Assembly (NCBI GenBank): GCA_022828595.1
Contig: JAKGHH010000001.1
Location: forward strand, 144,851,017-144,915,016
DNA from: Nelumbo lutea
Taxonomy: Eukaryota > Streptophyta > Magnoliopsida > Proteales > Nelumbonaceae
Reading direction: 5' to 3'
Length of the DNA stretch: 64,000 nt
Positions 10,258 through 22,593 of the stretch are shown here, one piece after another. The notes beneath the pieces are model-generated. The model saw only the letters and a list, made by a program, of their open reading frames with translations, was not told the DNA's origin and did not search any database. A program made the position numbers and the translations under genes. Positions within the stretch are counted from its first letter, which is position 1, and every line of letters starts with the position of its first letter.

Positions 10258-12605
10258 AATTAGCTTTGAGGGTAATACCTTCACTTGGTGCAATGGGAGA
10301 GAAAGTCAAGCTTGTGTATGGGCTTAACTTGATCGTGGTTTGGTAAACACCACTTGGCTTTCCAGTTTTACCTCTTCTCTAGTCAAACACTTGAACAATT
10401 TATATATACATCACTGCCCTCTTCTTTGTAAGTTTCTAGATACTTCTGAGGCAAGTCCTTCTATGTTCAGATTTCAGTAGATGTGGCTGAGTCACAATTC
10501 TTTCCTCCCTATATATGGTGACTACAAATTAGATCCTATAAGCTTCAGGTTCTCCTCTTTAGATTGAAATGGTTTGAGAGGCTTCAGGTTCATGACGTTC
10601 TCAGAAAGGAAGTGGCTCATGCTGAATTTTTTCATACAACTATGAAAAGCTGATCAGCTAGCGCCCATCCTTGATGAAGGAGATCGCGCGCTTTAGAAGA
10701 TGGTTCTTCTATCTCGGATTGGAATCAAATTATTTTAGAGGGTATTCATTACTTTGAAAATGTTTTTTCCAGTTGAGCCATGTCATTATCTTAGATGGCC
10801 TACTAGATGTTATCCCTTCTTCTATCACTGATCTGATAATATGCAGTTGCTTCTCCCTTCTATAGTGGATGAAATTAAAGTTGTAGTTTTTCTCTCTTTC
10901 TAATGATTCTACTCCGGGCCCGATCGGCTTTATTGGTTATTTTTACACTCACTACTGGGACATTATCAGTGAAGATGTGATTACAGCTATTTTGGTATGG
11001 ACCTTCTTCTGAGCTTTATTTCTACTTAAATCTCTCTGATACCTATATGCCAGAACCCTCAAAGTTTTGTAAACTCTAGGCCAATTAGTGTGTGCATTTT
11101 CTCTTATAAAATCATATCTAAGATTTTGGTTGACAAATTGAGTGGTCTTCTCCACAAGATAATCCCGATCCCCTCAACAAGTTAATTTTACCAAGGGCAA
11201 AAATATCCTTGATAACATCAATCTTGCTCCGGAACTGACACAAGAGATTGACCAGAAAGTAAGAGGGAATAATTCGATTATCAAACTTGATATGTTGAAA
11301 GCTGAACTAGGATTTCCTCTTCAAAGTGTTGACTAAATATGGTTTCTCTGATGATTGGATTGCTCTTATCCGAAAGACTATTTGCAACTATTGGTTTTCT
11401 CAGAAAATTGGAGGTCCCCTACATGGTTATTTCAAATCTTCAAGGGAGCTCAGACAGGGTGATCCTCTGCCCCCCTATCTGTTTATCATTATTGAAGGAG
11501 GTCCTTCTCATTTATTCACTTGTAATCCAGAGCTGTATTACCATGTGCCAAGAGTTTGCTCCCTCTTTCTCATTGTCTATATGCAGCAGATGATACCATT
11601 ATTTTTTGTACTAGTTCTAGACAGGCTCCGAGTAAACTGATGGTGTTCCTTAACTGCAATGAATCAGGTTTTAGTAAAAAAATAAACAAAAGAAAAAAGT
11701 TGTTTTTACATATTTGCCAAGGTGTCTGCTCGGATGATTCTTGGTTTTGACAAATAGCCACTTCCATGTAAGTAGTATATGGGGGGTCCCCCTCCATAAA
11801 GGGAAGGCAAGACTTTATATATTTTGATGAGAAAAATAAACTCCAAAATGGAATGTGGTTGCATTTGGATGTGATGTAAATCAAGAACCCATGTAAAATT
11901 TACATTAATAATTATAATTGACATAAAAAATCACTCGGGTTCAGATTTGTTTGCCTTTGGATAAAGTGGAGTTTTATGAATCGAAGTAAAACCTTAACCT
12001 TATCAAGCATAAAATTTTACATGGATAATTGATATAAATACTATATGCATGTAAAACTTTACACTTTTTATCACGGTTTTCAAAATAAAACGGATCCAAA
12101 TGAAGGTGCTTTAGAGGACATTAACTTAGAATAATTGTTGGACCGATTACTTCAAAGCTTTTTTTTTTTTCCCCAATAGCACCATAAAGGCTATTCAACC
12201 CGGAAAGCAACCATCAGTACGTTGGATCACTTTTTTAATTGCACAACGTCAGGCAATTGGACAAAATTGCTGGGGCAATAAACCTCCATTCAGGTATGCT
12301 TTGGATTCCAGCCAGGTCAACCCACACTTGAAGTTGAAGATAAATGAGGTCCTGGATGGAATTGGTATGTGCCATTGGGACCAAATTGAATACAATCTGA
12401 CCTCACACATTTACATTTTGGCCTCTCTTTCCACTTTGTCAATTAGCATAGAGGAAGGTTTGAGCATCCGGGTGAGGTCTTTACTTGTAAATCAGGTTGT
12501 CAAACACTCCATCATCGAGGTATGGCATTCTCTGGTTTGGAATCAAAAAATATCTTTCTTTGCCCAGAAATTGTTGAAAGGGAATATTCCACCCGAGGTT
12601 TGATC
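10258..12605 (+). mobile_element. L1-type LINE ORF2 remnant
   Basis: Plus-strand translation gives ORF2 landmarks in order: end of the endonuclease with FTWCNGRESQACVWA and LDRGLVNTTWL (10270-10360); the RT entry with STPGPDGFIGYFYTHYWDII (10905-10975); RPISVCIFSYKIISKILVDKL (11080-11145); KYGFSDDW and SRELRQGDPLPPYLFII (11335-11490); an altered YADD box (11580-11594); and the zinc-binding domain VWHSLVWNQKISFFAQKLL (12521-12577). Stops and frameshifts are frequent. No 3' tail was identified. A 241-bp element is inserted between RT and the zinc-binding domain. Confidence 0.75.
11862..12102. mobile_element. Candidate small MITE inserted in the LINE
   Basis: The segment begins CATTTGGAT (11862) and ends with its exact complement ATCCAAATG (12094-12102). 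It is AT-rich, holds no frame and lies where LINE homology stops. No clear target duplication is visible, so the class (hAT or other) stays open. Confidence 0.4.
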
Positions 12606-14750
12606 GGGAACCAATGGTTTCTTCGGTCTGACTTGATAGGCGTGAGCGTAGGGCCTCCTCAGATGTTGCGGGCCTTGCCCCAGCCATTGTCGTCCTTATC
12701 TTCCATTTCCATCCTGCTCGTCCAAAGTGCAAAGGTAAACATCACTCGCTATGCTCTCTTTTCCGTGCCGTGTTTCTTTTAACCGAAGCCTGCCAGATGT
12801 TCGTGGAAAAACCTGATCCAGAAAGTGCACTTACTGCTTCCGTTCTCTATGTTCCTTCCCAATGTGCAATGCTTCACTAGTATTTGATTCCAAGTGATTA
12901 GGCATTTTAGTAATTAGTTGTACATAGAAGCATCCTTACCTCGTCTGGGGTAAGGTGATCCGACCAGAATCTGTAGACCCTTTGTTGTCTGGAATTCGGA
13001 CCTAAAGTGGATCATGCTTAAGTAACAAAGATGGCGTGAAGCATAAGAAAGTGTTTTCAACCCGTTCCCCTATACGGAGCTTCTGCCCGTTGAATAACTA
13101 TTTTTTCTCTTTTGTCCTTCAAATGCAACATTATAACGAATGCTTACCATCCAGCTGTTGTAATCTCTTGTCAGATAAAGACGACAAAGATTATGGTTCC
13201 TGAGTTGCCCAGGATTTCTTCTGCACATGAGGAAAAAAGAACTTATTATGATTATAACAAAAGCGAATGAGTTCAGTTTTCAGTTTTAGCAAAATTTATC
13301 TATTGACTTCTTCACTTAAACGTCCATGGAAGATTATACATATGCCTTTCTAGTTTCAAGACTACCATGTCGACATGCTCATTTAATTTACACAATGGCG
13401 TTTTCTTTGCAATTTCTTGAAAGAATATTAAACTTCAAAATTTGAAGTGTGATCATCAGATTCTAAACCTTGAACCAGCAGCTATCAGAACTTCTTTATG
13501 AGAAAAAGATATGTATGGAGAATTAGATAAAAGGACAGCTTGGGAGATGGAGTTCCCAATTCCCATTGCTTGCAGCAGTCAAAGCTCTTAGGATTTTTCT
13601 GAAGATAGATCAGTAGTTATGAATAATTCAGGTATGGCATTTTGCTTTGGTACTTAGTTAATGAACTTTGCATCTTTTGTATTTAAAAAGTGTTTTATAT
13701 AACCCTCGTGTGTTTTTTATTAGTCGATTATCAATTTGGGTAGACTTCATTGGATTGGCTGAGTTTGTATGATCCATTGGTATATTTTGGCTATACTTTG
13801 CATCTTGGGGGGTTAAGACTTCAAAACATGTTTCTTACCTGGAATGTGGTAACTATCTGCAAACTCATTCAGAATTCAGAAATCTTGTTTTGTTGAAAAA
13901 ATTGTCATAAGGTGTGCTGGTCAGCCAGTGTGGTAATTGTAGTGCATAGACAAAAAAATGTAAACAAAGTTAGAGGTATTTGCTTGTATATGTTGGAATT
14001 TCACTCAAGAATATGACATAGAATGGTAAATTTCATATAAATAATTTGAAGTCTTTCCAGCTGTATGTTGAGTTTAAGCTCATTCCCAAGTATGAGTCTT
14101 GTAGCACCTTTCTTCAGCACTAGTGTTTAAGGGTTCCCAGGTTGTGAAGTGGATGGTGATAAAATGGCAAGAATTGGCAGTTGACATTCAATATGGATCA
14201 GAGGGTAGATGAGACTGAATCCTTGTCACAAATGATTTTTTCACACATATACCCACTTTTCTCAAAGATGTTTTCCAGGCTAATCTCCTTATATGATCAT
14301 CATGGCGTGCTGGAGAGGTATGCCACGTAGAATTAATCCATGTGGTTCCTATCCGTATATTTTTTATGAAACCTTTTATGTAGGTTATAAATTTCGTTGT
14401 AGGAGTTATTTTATAATGGAACCCTCCATTATCTTTTCGGTTCTTGATCACCTTGTGCTCTCCCTTGTTTCAGCCTCTAGGATATGGACATTACTTTTCT
14501 CATTTCTTTGATACAAATTTCAAAGTCAATGATTCACAAAAATCCTTTCAGGAGGTATAATTTTGATATAAATATTGGAAAATGCAAGTCTGCAACCAGA
14601 GTTGTTTTCATTTGGCACCTTAACCCACTTGAATGGTTTTTATAACTTCAAAAATTTCTCATTTTTATTGTCCTAGATTTAGCTGGGTAATTTTTTCATG
14701 GCCTGCAGTGGGTAGTACTCTATTAACTCTTCTCTCTACCAATAAACAGA
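12606..14750. other. Unassigned stretch, no gene recognised
   Basis: Frames are short (at most about 87 codons) and none carries a recognisable domain. The composition is ordinary plant intergenic or intronic AT-rich DNA. It could be intron or decayed exon sequence of the PPR-like locus immediately downstream, but I could not identify further exons. Confidence 0.4.
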
Positions 14751-14751
14751 T

Positions 14752-14878
14752 GTTTATTGACATGGAGGAATTGAGAGTGAAACCTGATGAAAACACAATC
14801 AGGAAAGTTGCTCATGCAATCAAGAATTTGGGGCAGGACATCATGAAGCTTCTGATTAAGGGACACCTTCCAAAATAA
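14752..14878 (+). pseudogene. Possible exon remnant of a pentatricopeptide-repeat-like protein
   Basis: After a plausible acceptor (CCAATAAACAG, ending 14750) a frame reads FIDMEELRVKPDENTIRKVA, then HAIKNLGQD, and stops at 14876-14878. A 'MEEL.VKPDE.TVRKVA.AF..LGQ' pattern is what I recall from the C-terminal end of small plant PPR proteins related to At4g18975; this is memory, not a search. Such proteins bind organellar RNA. The usual tail after LGQ is absent and no upstream repeats are recognisable, so I treat it as a decayed or partial exon. Confidence 0.35.
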
Positions 14879-15218
14879 TTTTTTTTTCACCATAATTGTC
14901 CTCATTCGAAAAATAAATCTTTACCATAATGGTGAATTGGCTGGGGTATAAACAAATATCTGCAATGGGTAAATTTAACCAATTGCGTATAAACGAGTAA
15001 TGAATGCATATCACTTTCATGGAGGTGATCTGTTACATGTGGAAGGGGTAGAAGATCTGGGAGCAGACCAAAGAGGACAAGAGTTGTGGTAGTGAGGAAT
15101 AATGCAGGGGAACATAATTTAACATGGACATGGCACTTAACAGAATGAAATGACGAAACAGGATTTATGTAGCTGATCCCATATGGTTTGGACATGGCTT
15201 AGATGATTAATATGATGA
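14879..15218. other. Unassigned stretch
   Basis: I saw no domain-bearing frame, repeat or transposon terminus between the PPR-like exon and the Mutator-like element. A minus-strand frame of 97 codons at 14902-15195 is not recognisable. Confidence 0.4.
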
Positions 15219-15227
15219 TAAAGTTTT

Positions 15228-16256
15228 GGGTAAAAGACTTAAACCTCCCTTCAAATTTCTCTTAAGTACTGAAACCTCCCCTCACTTTTTAAAATGGACT
15301 AATAACTCCCCTGTCTTAGTTATATCCAACCAAATCATTAAAAAGTCTCTTTTGTCCTTATTAAATCATTAAATTTTCAAAACAGGGGAATCATTTGAAA
15401 AACAGAAAATAGAAAGTGCCCCTTTATACTTCAAATTTCTATCCTATTTCAAGCTATGATAAATGAAACCGGGCAACTCCATCCACCTACTTATACTAGT
15501 TTCAGGTATATATTGGGATCTGTTGCAATTTTTTTTCAGCACTTTTATGACAAGTTTATCATAGTTCCTGAAATTTTTTATCTTGGAAAATTTTTAGAGT
15601 ATTTTCTCATTTGTTAGTTTTTCAAATTTCAGATGCAGCGATTGCAAGGAAAGTTTGGCTCTGCCACTACCTTGAGAATATAAAAGACATGTAATTGATC
15701 CTCATGGAAACTCAAACTCAGCTAGGGTTTTTATTCTGGGTATAACTCAATTTAGATTTAAACCGTTGAACTCATATTGTCAAATGTGCTCTTTCAATTG
15801 ATTTTCACAATTTGTTGACAGATGACAGGTTTGGCATTAACAATCTAATATTTTTTTTCTTATGTTCATATGAAATGTTATAATCTTAGGTTGTGCAAGT
15901 TGATCTTTACATGTTTAAAGGTCCATTTGTAAAGCACCCAAATTCCAATTTCCCAAGGTTCTATCGATTGAATCTTGTTTACATGTTTCATTGTCAAATC
16001 TTTCCCAAGGTTGTGCAAGAAGAACATCAGATTTGTTTCGATATTTTTTTCTTTCTTCAACATGAAAAGGGCAAAAATGGGTTTTTGAAAAAAAAATTAA
16101 TATCACAGGTAAGCAAATCTTAACAAATTACTAATCAAAGGGAGGCCTTTGTCCAATGACATTAACTAACAGGGGAGGTTTTAGTCCATTTTGTAAAGAA
16201 AGGGGAGATTTCAGTATTTATGTGAAAATTCAAGGGAAGTTTTAAGTCTTCTGCCC
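15228..16256. mobile_element. Mutator-like non-autonomous element with a perfect 9-bp duplication
   Basis: The left end GGGTAAAAGACTTAAACCTC and the right end (complement GGGCAGAAGACTTAAAACTT) form terminal inverted repeats that can be followed for about 90 bp each, through the shared 'GAAACCTCCCC' and 'AAAATGGACTAA' blocks. The element is flanked by TAAAGTTTT at 15219-15227 and 16257-16265, a perfect 9-bp target duplication as expected for the Mutator superfamily. No transposase is visible in the 1029 bp, so it would depend on an element elsewhere. Confidence 0.9.
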
Positions 16257-16265
16257 TAAAGTTTT

Positions 16266-18614
16266 AATTGGAAACTTTACGCCACCATTTTCCTTGTACT
16301 TCCTCTATAATTTTATCTGTTGACATCATGGTGATGCTAGAAGCATTCTTGAATTTTAGGATCCCCTTTTTTTTCTTACTAAAATCTTGCTGTGAAGCCT
16401 TCCTGGCATTATAAAATATATATAAACAAGTAAAGTGGCAATTGATATCTCTCTGGTTAAGATGCTTCTGGACATTGGTACCCACTCTTCACTTCTACAT
16501 CCCATTGAACAAATGCTTGGCATTCCAAAATGATGTCTCTCTATTATTGATAACAACCTTCTTTCTGTCCAAATCATGATAATTGGAGATGTCATTACTG
16601 GGTTTGTCAAATGGACTCATTGGTTTTCCACATTGAAGAATGTTAAAAGACCTCATCCTTCACTGCTGTTGCTGAAAGTATTGACTGTCTTCCTCTTTTA
16701 TATCATGCCAACTCGTAATGCTTGAAATTGATTCACTATCTTCAACTTCAACTGTACTTAAATGATTTCACTTCTCTTATGGTCCTATCTTGGAGTTAAT
16801 AAGGCAATGTTTTTTATACTTGTCGTTGTATGCCTTGTGAATTTTGGATGCTTTTTTGAGGCTAGAAATTGATGTTTTCATCTTCAAACCTCAAATAAGA
16901 TGCCACCCCTCCTGCTGAAACCATTGCTTAAGAGCATTCTGTGCTTGAAGAATTCCAAATTTTCCCGTCAGGAGATCCCTGAGGTATCAATGAATTGCAA
17001 TTGTAGATTTTGTTTTATTCTTTTGTTCTCTTTTTTTTTCTCTGTATAACTCTGTATACATGTATGTGTAAATATATGGAAAAGGGGCAAAAGATCACAT
17101 GACTATGTATAGCTATCAGAATGAAAAAGATATATGGTCTCCTTGGGATGACTCATGACATGACAGACGACTATGTATTGCTGTTAGATGGAAAGATAAT
17201 GCTGCCCCTATCATTGCAAAAGTTACTGAAACATATGTCCTGGAATACAGAAACTTCTCATTATTTCTTGTCCATTTATTCCTAAACCATGGTACTTTTT
17301 TTGGTGATTACATTTGTTTAGTCGTTGAAAGCTGTCTTCTTTGATTTATTTCATATTTGTCATTCTGTCTCACAGATTACAGGCAAGCCATCTTGGTAGG
17401 GGAAAAATGGCATTTGCTTTAGAGATTACTTTGTTGTAAAGAAACTTACCATAGCCATGATTATGAAGCTGTAACATATTCAAGTATAAATTATTGATTC
17501 AACATCCTGAAAGAGGATCATATTCATGTATCGTTTGAGTTGCTTGGTTAGAAAACCTCTCTACCTTTTACATGGGCCTTCCTCAGTTCTTTCGAAGCCC
17601 AAACTATTTAGCCAAGGTTTTTTTTTTAATGGTCCAATGGGACTAAAAAGGTTGACATGTGAATAGATGTTCCATTATTCAAAGATGTGCGGTTGCAATT
17701 AACTCAAGGTGTTTTACTGTTCTTTGATCATGGAATATAGTGATCAGAGAGACATGAGATTGATTCACCCAGAGGATGTACAGAACCGATCAGTTTACCC
17801 AGGATGGATCTTACTGCTGTATGAGTTCACAATGATCACCAGTTTTAGTCGGTAATTACTGGCATTACCAAAATAAGAGCGATGATGTGAGACAGTTGAG
17901 GCTTCCCTGTACAAAATTACATAGGGAGGACAAGCTTTTGTCTTTCTACGTAACAAAAAATCGACTTTCGCTTGTAAAATCAAATGATCTTATCTTATTT
18001 GTTCCTTCTACTTGAGTGCGGAACCATGGGAAGACTGAAGAATCCAGCTGTGGGTTGGCAATGGGCTTTTATTCATCGTCTGTTATGATGCTTGGGCTGT
18101 ACAGTGTTTGGTTCATCCTAATAAGCTAGCTAGCTAAAAGAGTAGAATCCTCACGAGAAAATGCTCGTTTAAGAATTCCCTTGAGAAGGTAAAGCTTTGA
18201 AAAAATCTATCTGGGCTAATTGGTATCATTCATACACTGCGAGAGAGAGAGAGTTTTATCTTAATCTTAGACATGTCGATGCTTATGGACATAGGATCAG
18301 GACTCAAATCATAGGTTGTGATAAGGATCTTATTGGTATTATAAAAACTTATGATTTATTGTTCTGGCTCATCAAGAACCCCACACAAAATATCATAATG
18401 ATGATTCTTGGACCGACCCGAGTTAATTTCGAGAACCTGCTACTAGCCACTGATCTTTTGAAGCTCAGGGTTCTTCATTTCAAGCAATAATATTCCAGGT
18501 AAATTGTTGTGTTTGACTAAACCGAATCCATTGCCTATCTCCAAGTGAGTGGAGAAATTCTGACGGCTTTCTTCTGTAAATTGTATTGTGTTATGTTTCG
18601 TGGGGCTGTACAAC
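16266..18614. other. Unassigned stretch
   Basis: No gene is supported. Frames such as 18197-18490 (97 codons) and 17795-17983 (minus) have no recognisable domain. A segment near 16459-16530 reads VKMLLDIGTHSSLLHPIEQM, loosely like a retroviral-type aspartic protease, but it stands alone. A (GA) run lies at 18240-18253. Confidence 0.4.
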
Positions 18615-18776
18615 TAGAGCTGCAAGTCGGGGTGGGTTAGGTTGGCTTGACTGTTTGAGGTCATCCTAACCCAATTCTAAGTGTTGAACCCCCCCAACCT
18701 TAATCCTAACCCAATTTCAGGTTAGGTTGGGATCAGATTATGTTTGAGACTTTTGGGTTGGCCCAGTTTCTCTACT
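18615..18776 (+). mobile_element. Partial hAT-like MITE, left end
   Basis: The sequence TAGAGCTGCAAGTCGGGGTG and the following stretches of AACCCAA and GGGTTAGGTTGGG match the organisation of the complete element at 35887-36661 (TAGGGCTGCAAGTCAGGCCG). Only the left part is recognisable and no second terminus or target duplication was found. Confidence 0.55.
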
Positions 18777-20553
18777 TGCAAAAATTTTGCCTTGAAATGG
18801 GACCAATACTGAGAGGTTTAATAGTTATAGACCCATATATTTCAAGACCGGTGTGGGGCATTATCATTGTTTCCTTTGCCTGCTGAACAGTTATTGCGTT
18901 TGATTAATCTTAACATAACATTAGTGACAGTGGGATTTGATCCCGAATCTTGGCTACAATCAATCAGAGACCTTTCTACTGTAAATTACATGTTAATTTA
19001 AATGAACCAATACTGCACATTCACTGAAATTGCTGCATGTTAATTGTGAAATCGAGATTTACATTAAAGTCTACTTTTCATTGATTCACTCTCACACGAT
19101 GTACTTTCATGTATCACAGGATGTAAGTATCATCAATACTTGCATGATGCCATCGATGCACCATAGATTTTGCTTATATTGGATACGAAAAATATGTGAA
19201 ATATTCGAAAAAATACACCATATGACACCAAGAACAACTTTATTTTCTTTGACAAAAAAAGTGGGAGACCCACCGTAACCACCGCCACCACCACCATTGA
19301 AGAATGAAGATCTCTCATCATCTTCTATTATGTGTATAATTAATCCAGTCAAAGTCTATCTGATTCTGCAAGCTCTAGCTGTTGCAAATTTGCAATGCTG
19401 TCTACTTCCATAATATGAGAGGGATCCCAATCCGACGACGGGGCATCAAGGGGATTGGTCATTGGCGTTCCAAATATATATATTTTACCAGAGCTCCTAG
19501 AAATGGAAAAGGAATATAATAAGAAAGAATGAAGAGAAATTGGTTGAGTGGAGCAGCTAAAAGAAAGGCATAGCTAGCAGCAGCAGCAGGGCCCAGCAGT
19601 CCGGCAGGGAAACAGAGTGGATATCGAAGCATGTGCGATGGAAGGGTGTGATGTGTGAAGGGGTGCAGGGCAAGGAGGCTAAATGAAGAGTGAACAATGT
19701 GGTGGAATGTGGAATGTGGACTGTGGAGAGTCCAAAACATAGGATGTGAGATATCATGTGAGGTGCCACTGCCACATGCGTGCGTTTAAGGAGGTGCCCT
19801 CCCTCTCCTCCTCTACCATCCATCCATCCATCATCCATGATCCAAACCCATCCCCATCACACTGCTTACAACTTACAACGTGACAAATTGAGGATTCACG
19901 TGAAAGGTTGGACAATGGCCTGACATCACTTGGGGATGAATTAATTGGTTGTTGTTGTTGACTGTGTTGTTAACTAAATATTATTATTATTATTTTTTTT
20001 AATCTTATATTCTATCATTATGTTTCCTATCTCAGGGGATGTTCTAACGCCTTTCCCCCACCCTTTCATCCCATATGTCCACCATTCTATTATTGCTCTC
20101 TTTCTCTCTCTCACGCACATAGAGACATCTGTGTTGCTTAGGAAAGGAAAAAAGAAAAACAAGAGAAAGAAATGACAGCGAATATATTTTAATCTACATC
20201 TTCGAATGAAGTAGAGAAATTTCAATAGAGCTGGACCTTGTACACAGATTAAGGCAAACCCCAGATGTAATTGTAGCCTAAAATTAACCAGGTGTCAAGA
20301 GTATTTTATTTTATTTTTAATGGGAATGTCAAAGCCTATTAATTATTAATTGAGGGGTGTCTACTGAATGTTTTGGAATGTTTTTGTTTTCATTTGTTTA
20401 TGTAGTTTCTATATCAATAAAATAAATAAATAATATACTTTTTACTGTATTTTTATTTCGTTAAGAAATAATAAATTGGTTTTGTTTTAAAAAACTAAAA
20501 CTATCAAAATTAAGTTTTTAACAAGGTTTTAAAAACCAACCCAAAACCACAAC
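18777..20553. other. Unassigned AT-rich stretch with simple repeats
   Basis: No gene is supported. It includes a short GGT/ACC-type repeat (accaccgccaccaccacca, 19270-19289, minus-strand glycine run), a TTA/TTAT run near 19980 and a pyrimidine-rich patch at 20095-20115. The minus-strand frames here (93 codons at most) have no recognisable domain. Confidence 0.4.
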
Positions 20554-21386
20554 TAATGAGGGGGGATTTGGCCCTCCAATGACATTGTGACACATGGCAT
20601 CTTGGAACAGCTACATGATACATGGACACCACCTAAGCGATGACTTGAAATCCCAGATCGCGGTTTATCTTCGCCCCGATCGGGCGACCTGCCTTCATCA
20701 CCAACCTAGCGACTTCGACCATAACTAGGTCGGCCAGAAACACCTCGTCCAGGGCTGACCTGTAGTATCTCGCCACTGGCCAAAGTGACCTCAACGCGAG
20801 GAGCGACCTCCCTCGAGGGTGTGCTAGCCTGACTAAAGTCCTAGTGGTGACCTGCAAGACGTGCTCGCCGACAAATTCAGCATTCATATCCCGACACTCC
20901 CACGTTTCTCGGATGTTGAACCACATACCGAACATTCCGAAGGGTGGTTAACGTGCATGGTGGTTACCTCTGAGGATCTCAGACCGGTTAGGCGACTTTC
21001 CAGAAATCTCGGATGAGATGCATGAAGCCCACACCAAACAATGCCTATATAAAGGCACCAACCCCAATGAAACAGGGGGGACACGCGATTAAGTACATTC
21101 TAGCTCTCATACTTTCTGATTTTTAACTCGCAATCTACTGCAAGAGTACTAACTTAAGCACCAGAGCAACCTCGCCGAGTTAGCCACCCTGGGTCCTCTG
21201 ACACTATTTCCTTGTAGGTCTCTTCGAAGAGCTACCCATCTCAACACTTGAGCAGCCTCCTATTTCATTCCAATCAGTTCAGCATCCAAGCCTTTATCCA
21301 ACAGTAATACTCTAGCTCGAGCTCTGAGTCATCGGACACTAGGAAGTAGTCAGAACAACAGGGTGCTACCAAAAAATCCTTCATCA
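20554..21386 (+). repeat. 5' LTR
   Basis: The 833-bp repeat opens TAATGAGGGGGGATTTGG and ends TCCTTCATCA. CCTATATAAAGGC near 21044-21056 is a TATA-box-like promoter element present in both LTRs, about 330 bp before the LTR end. It is followed by ATTGGCACCGTATGC, which may hold an eroded primer-binding site. Confidence 0.85.
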
Positions 21387-22593
21387 ATTGGCACCGTATG
21401 CTACATGAAGCTAAGTTCTCACCTTTTAAAAAGCTAAGTCCTCATCTTCTTGAAGGCTAAGATCTCGCCTTTTAAATATTTAAGTTCTCACTCTCTAATT
21501 TCCATATTTTATGAACTAAAAAGCATTTTTGAGTAGCACCAACATCTAGAACGAATATCAATTACTAGGAGGCAAGAACGTCTGTAAAGAACCTTGAAAA
21601 CAAACTTGTGATAATTAGACAAGTTTAGGCCAAACACAACATTCTCGGTGCCCCAGATAAATGCACCGCCACCGCACATGAACGCCCCTTTCCCTATGGT
21701 AGAGCCACCAGCGGTTTTTGCCAGGATTGAAGCGTGGCAGTTCTATGAGATGAAGCAAGAATTTCTAAATTTGAGCATAGGAGAAGCCCGATGTAGACAA
21801 CAGCAGAACGACCTCAACTCATCCTCAGCAACAATCAGCCAGGATGAGGCCTCATCAGCCTCATTTCGTGAGGTCGCCTCTACAAGTTGAGCTCGGCACC
21901 ACATGAGACCCAGTCGCCTCTTCGGCATGGGCAAAATTAAGGATAGGGAGAGTGGACTGTGAGTCACTCCTAGAGCCTCAGGACTAGGGTGCCGAGCTGA
22001 TAAAAGACCTCGGCACCACATAAGACCTAGTCGCCTCTTTTGCATGGGTGAAATAAAAAGCAGTTTGCATTCAGCACGAGAAAGAGAACAAAGGAAAGAC
22101 TAGTTCGCTCTCAGCACCATGACGAGTGCAAACTTGATCGATCTCTTCACTTCAGTTTTAGGCTCCACGTCAAACTCACTAGCTACTCTTTTGAGAACTA
22201 TTTCGAGTGACACTGTATCGAAGTCTACCTAGGTGGAGCGACCTAATAAAGCAATCACGCAGTTAGAACCCCTTCTTGAGGATGGAATGACGAGCTTCGC
22301 TCTTGAGGTACTTAGCCGGATTGCAGAACCCCTTGATGGTCATATCCCTAATAAGGTAGATGTGCTCGGGATACCTGTTCCACCTCTCTTCAAGTGGATG
22401 AATTCACTCTCGTACCCCGATAATCAAGACGGCAAGGTCTTGCATAAGGCTGCAAACACTTAGACTCTTACGACCTGAAAAGCAAATTGGACCGATGCTT
22501 ATGACTACGAGCTTATCGAATTAGTCATTCCGAGCCAAAAAGAGCAATCTACTCCCTTTGTTGAGCTACTTTCAGCTTGGGAGTGGGGGGCAA
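21387..22593 (+). other. Interior of the non-autonomous LTR element
   Basis: There is no RT, protease or integrase. A proline-rich 80-codon frame (21648-21890, MPQINAPPPHMNAPFPMVEP) and a 76-codon frame (22233-22463) may be gag vestiges, but neither has a diagnostic motif. A direct duplication with a period of about 110 bp is visible: CTCGGCACCACATGAGACCC (21893) recurs as CTCGGCACCACATAAGACCT (22004), both followed by AGTCGCCTCTT and GCATGGG. Confidence 0.6.

Noticed and set aside
16450..16690. Possible aspartic protease segment (LLDIGTHSSLL)
   Set aside because: The key D-T/S-G is D-I-G, the frame stops soon after and no other retroelement domain is nearby.
18197..18490. 97-codon plus frame
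   Set aside because: It has no domain, no evident promoter and unremarkable length for AT-rich DNA read by chance.
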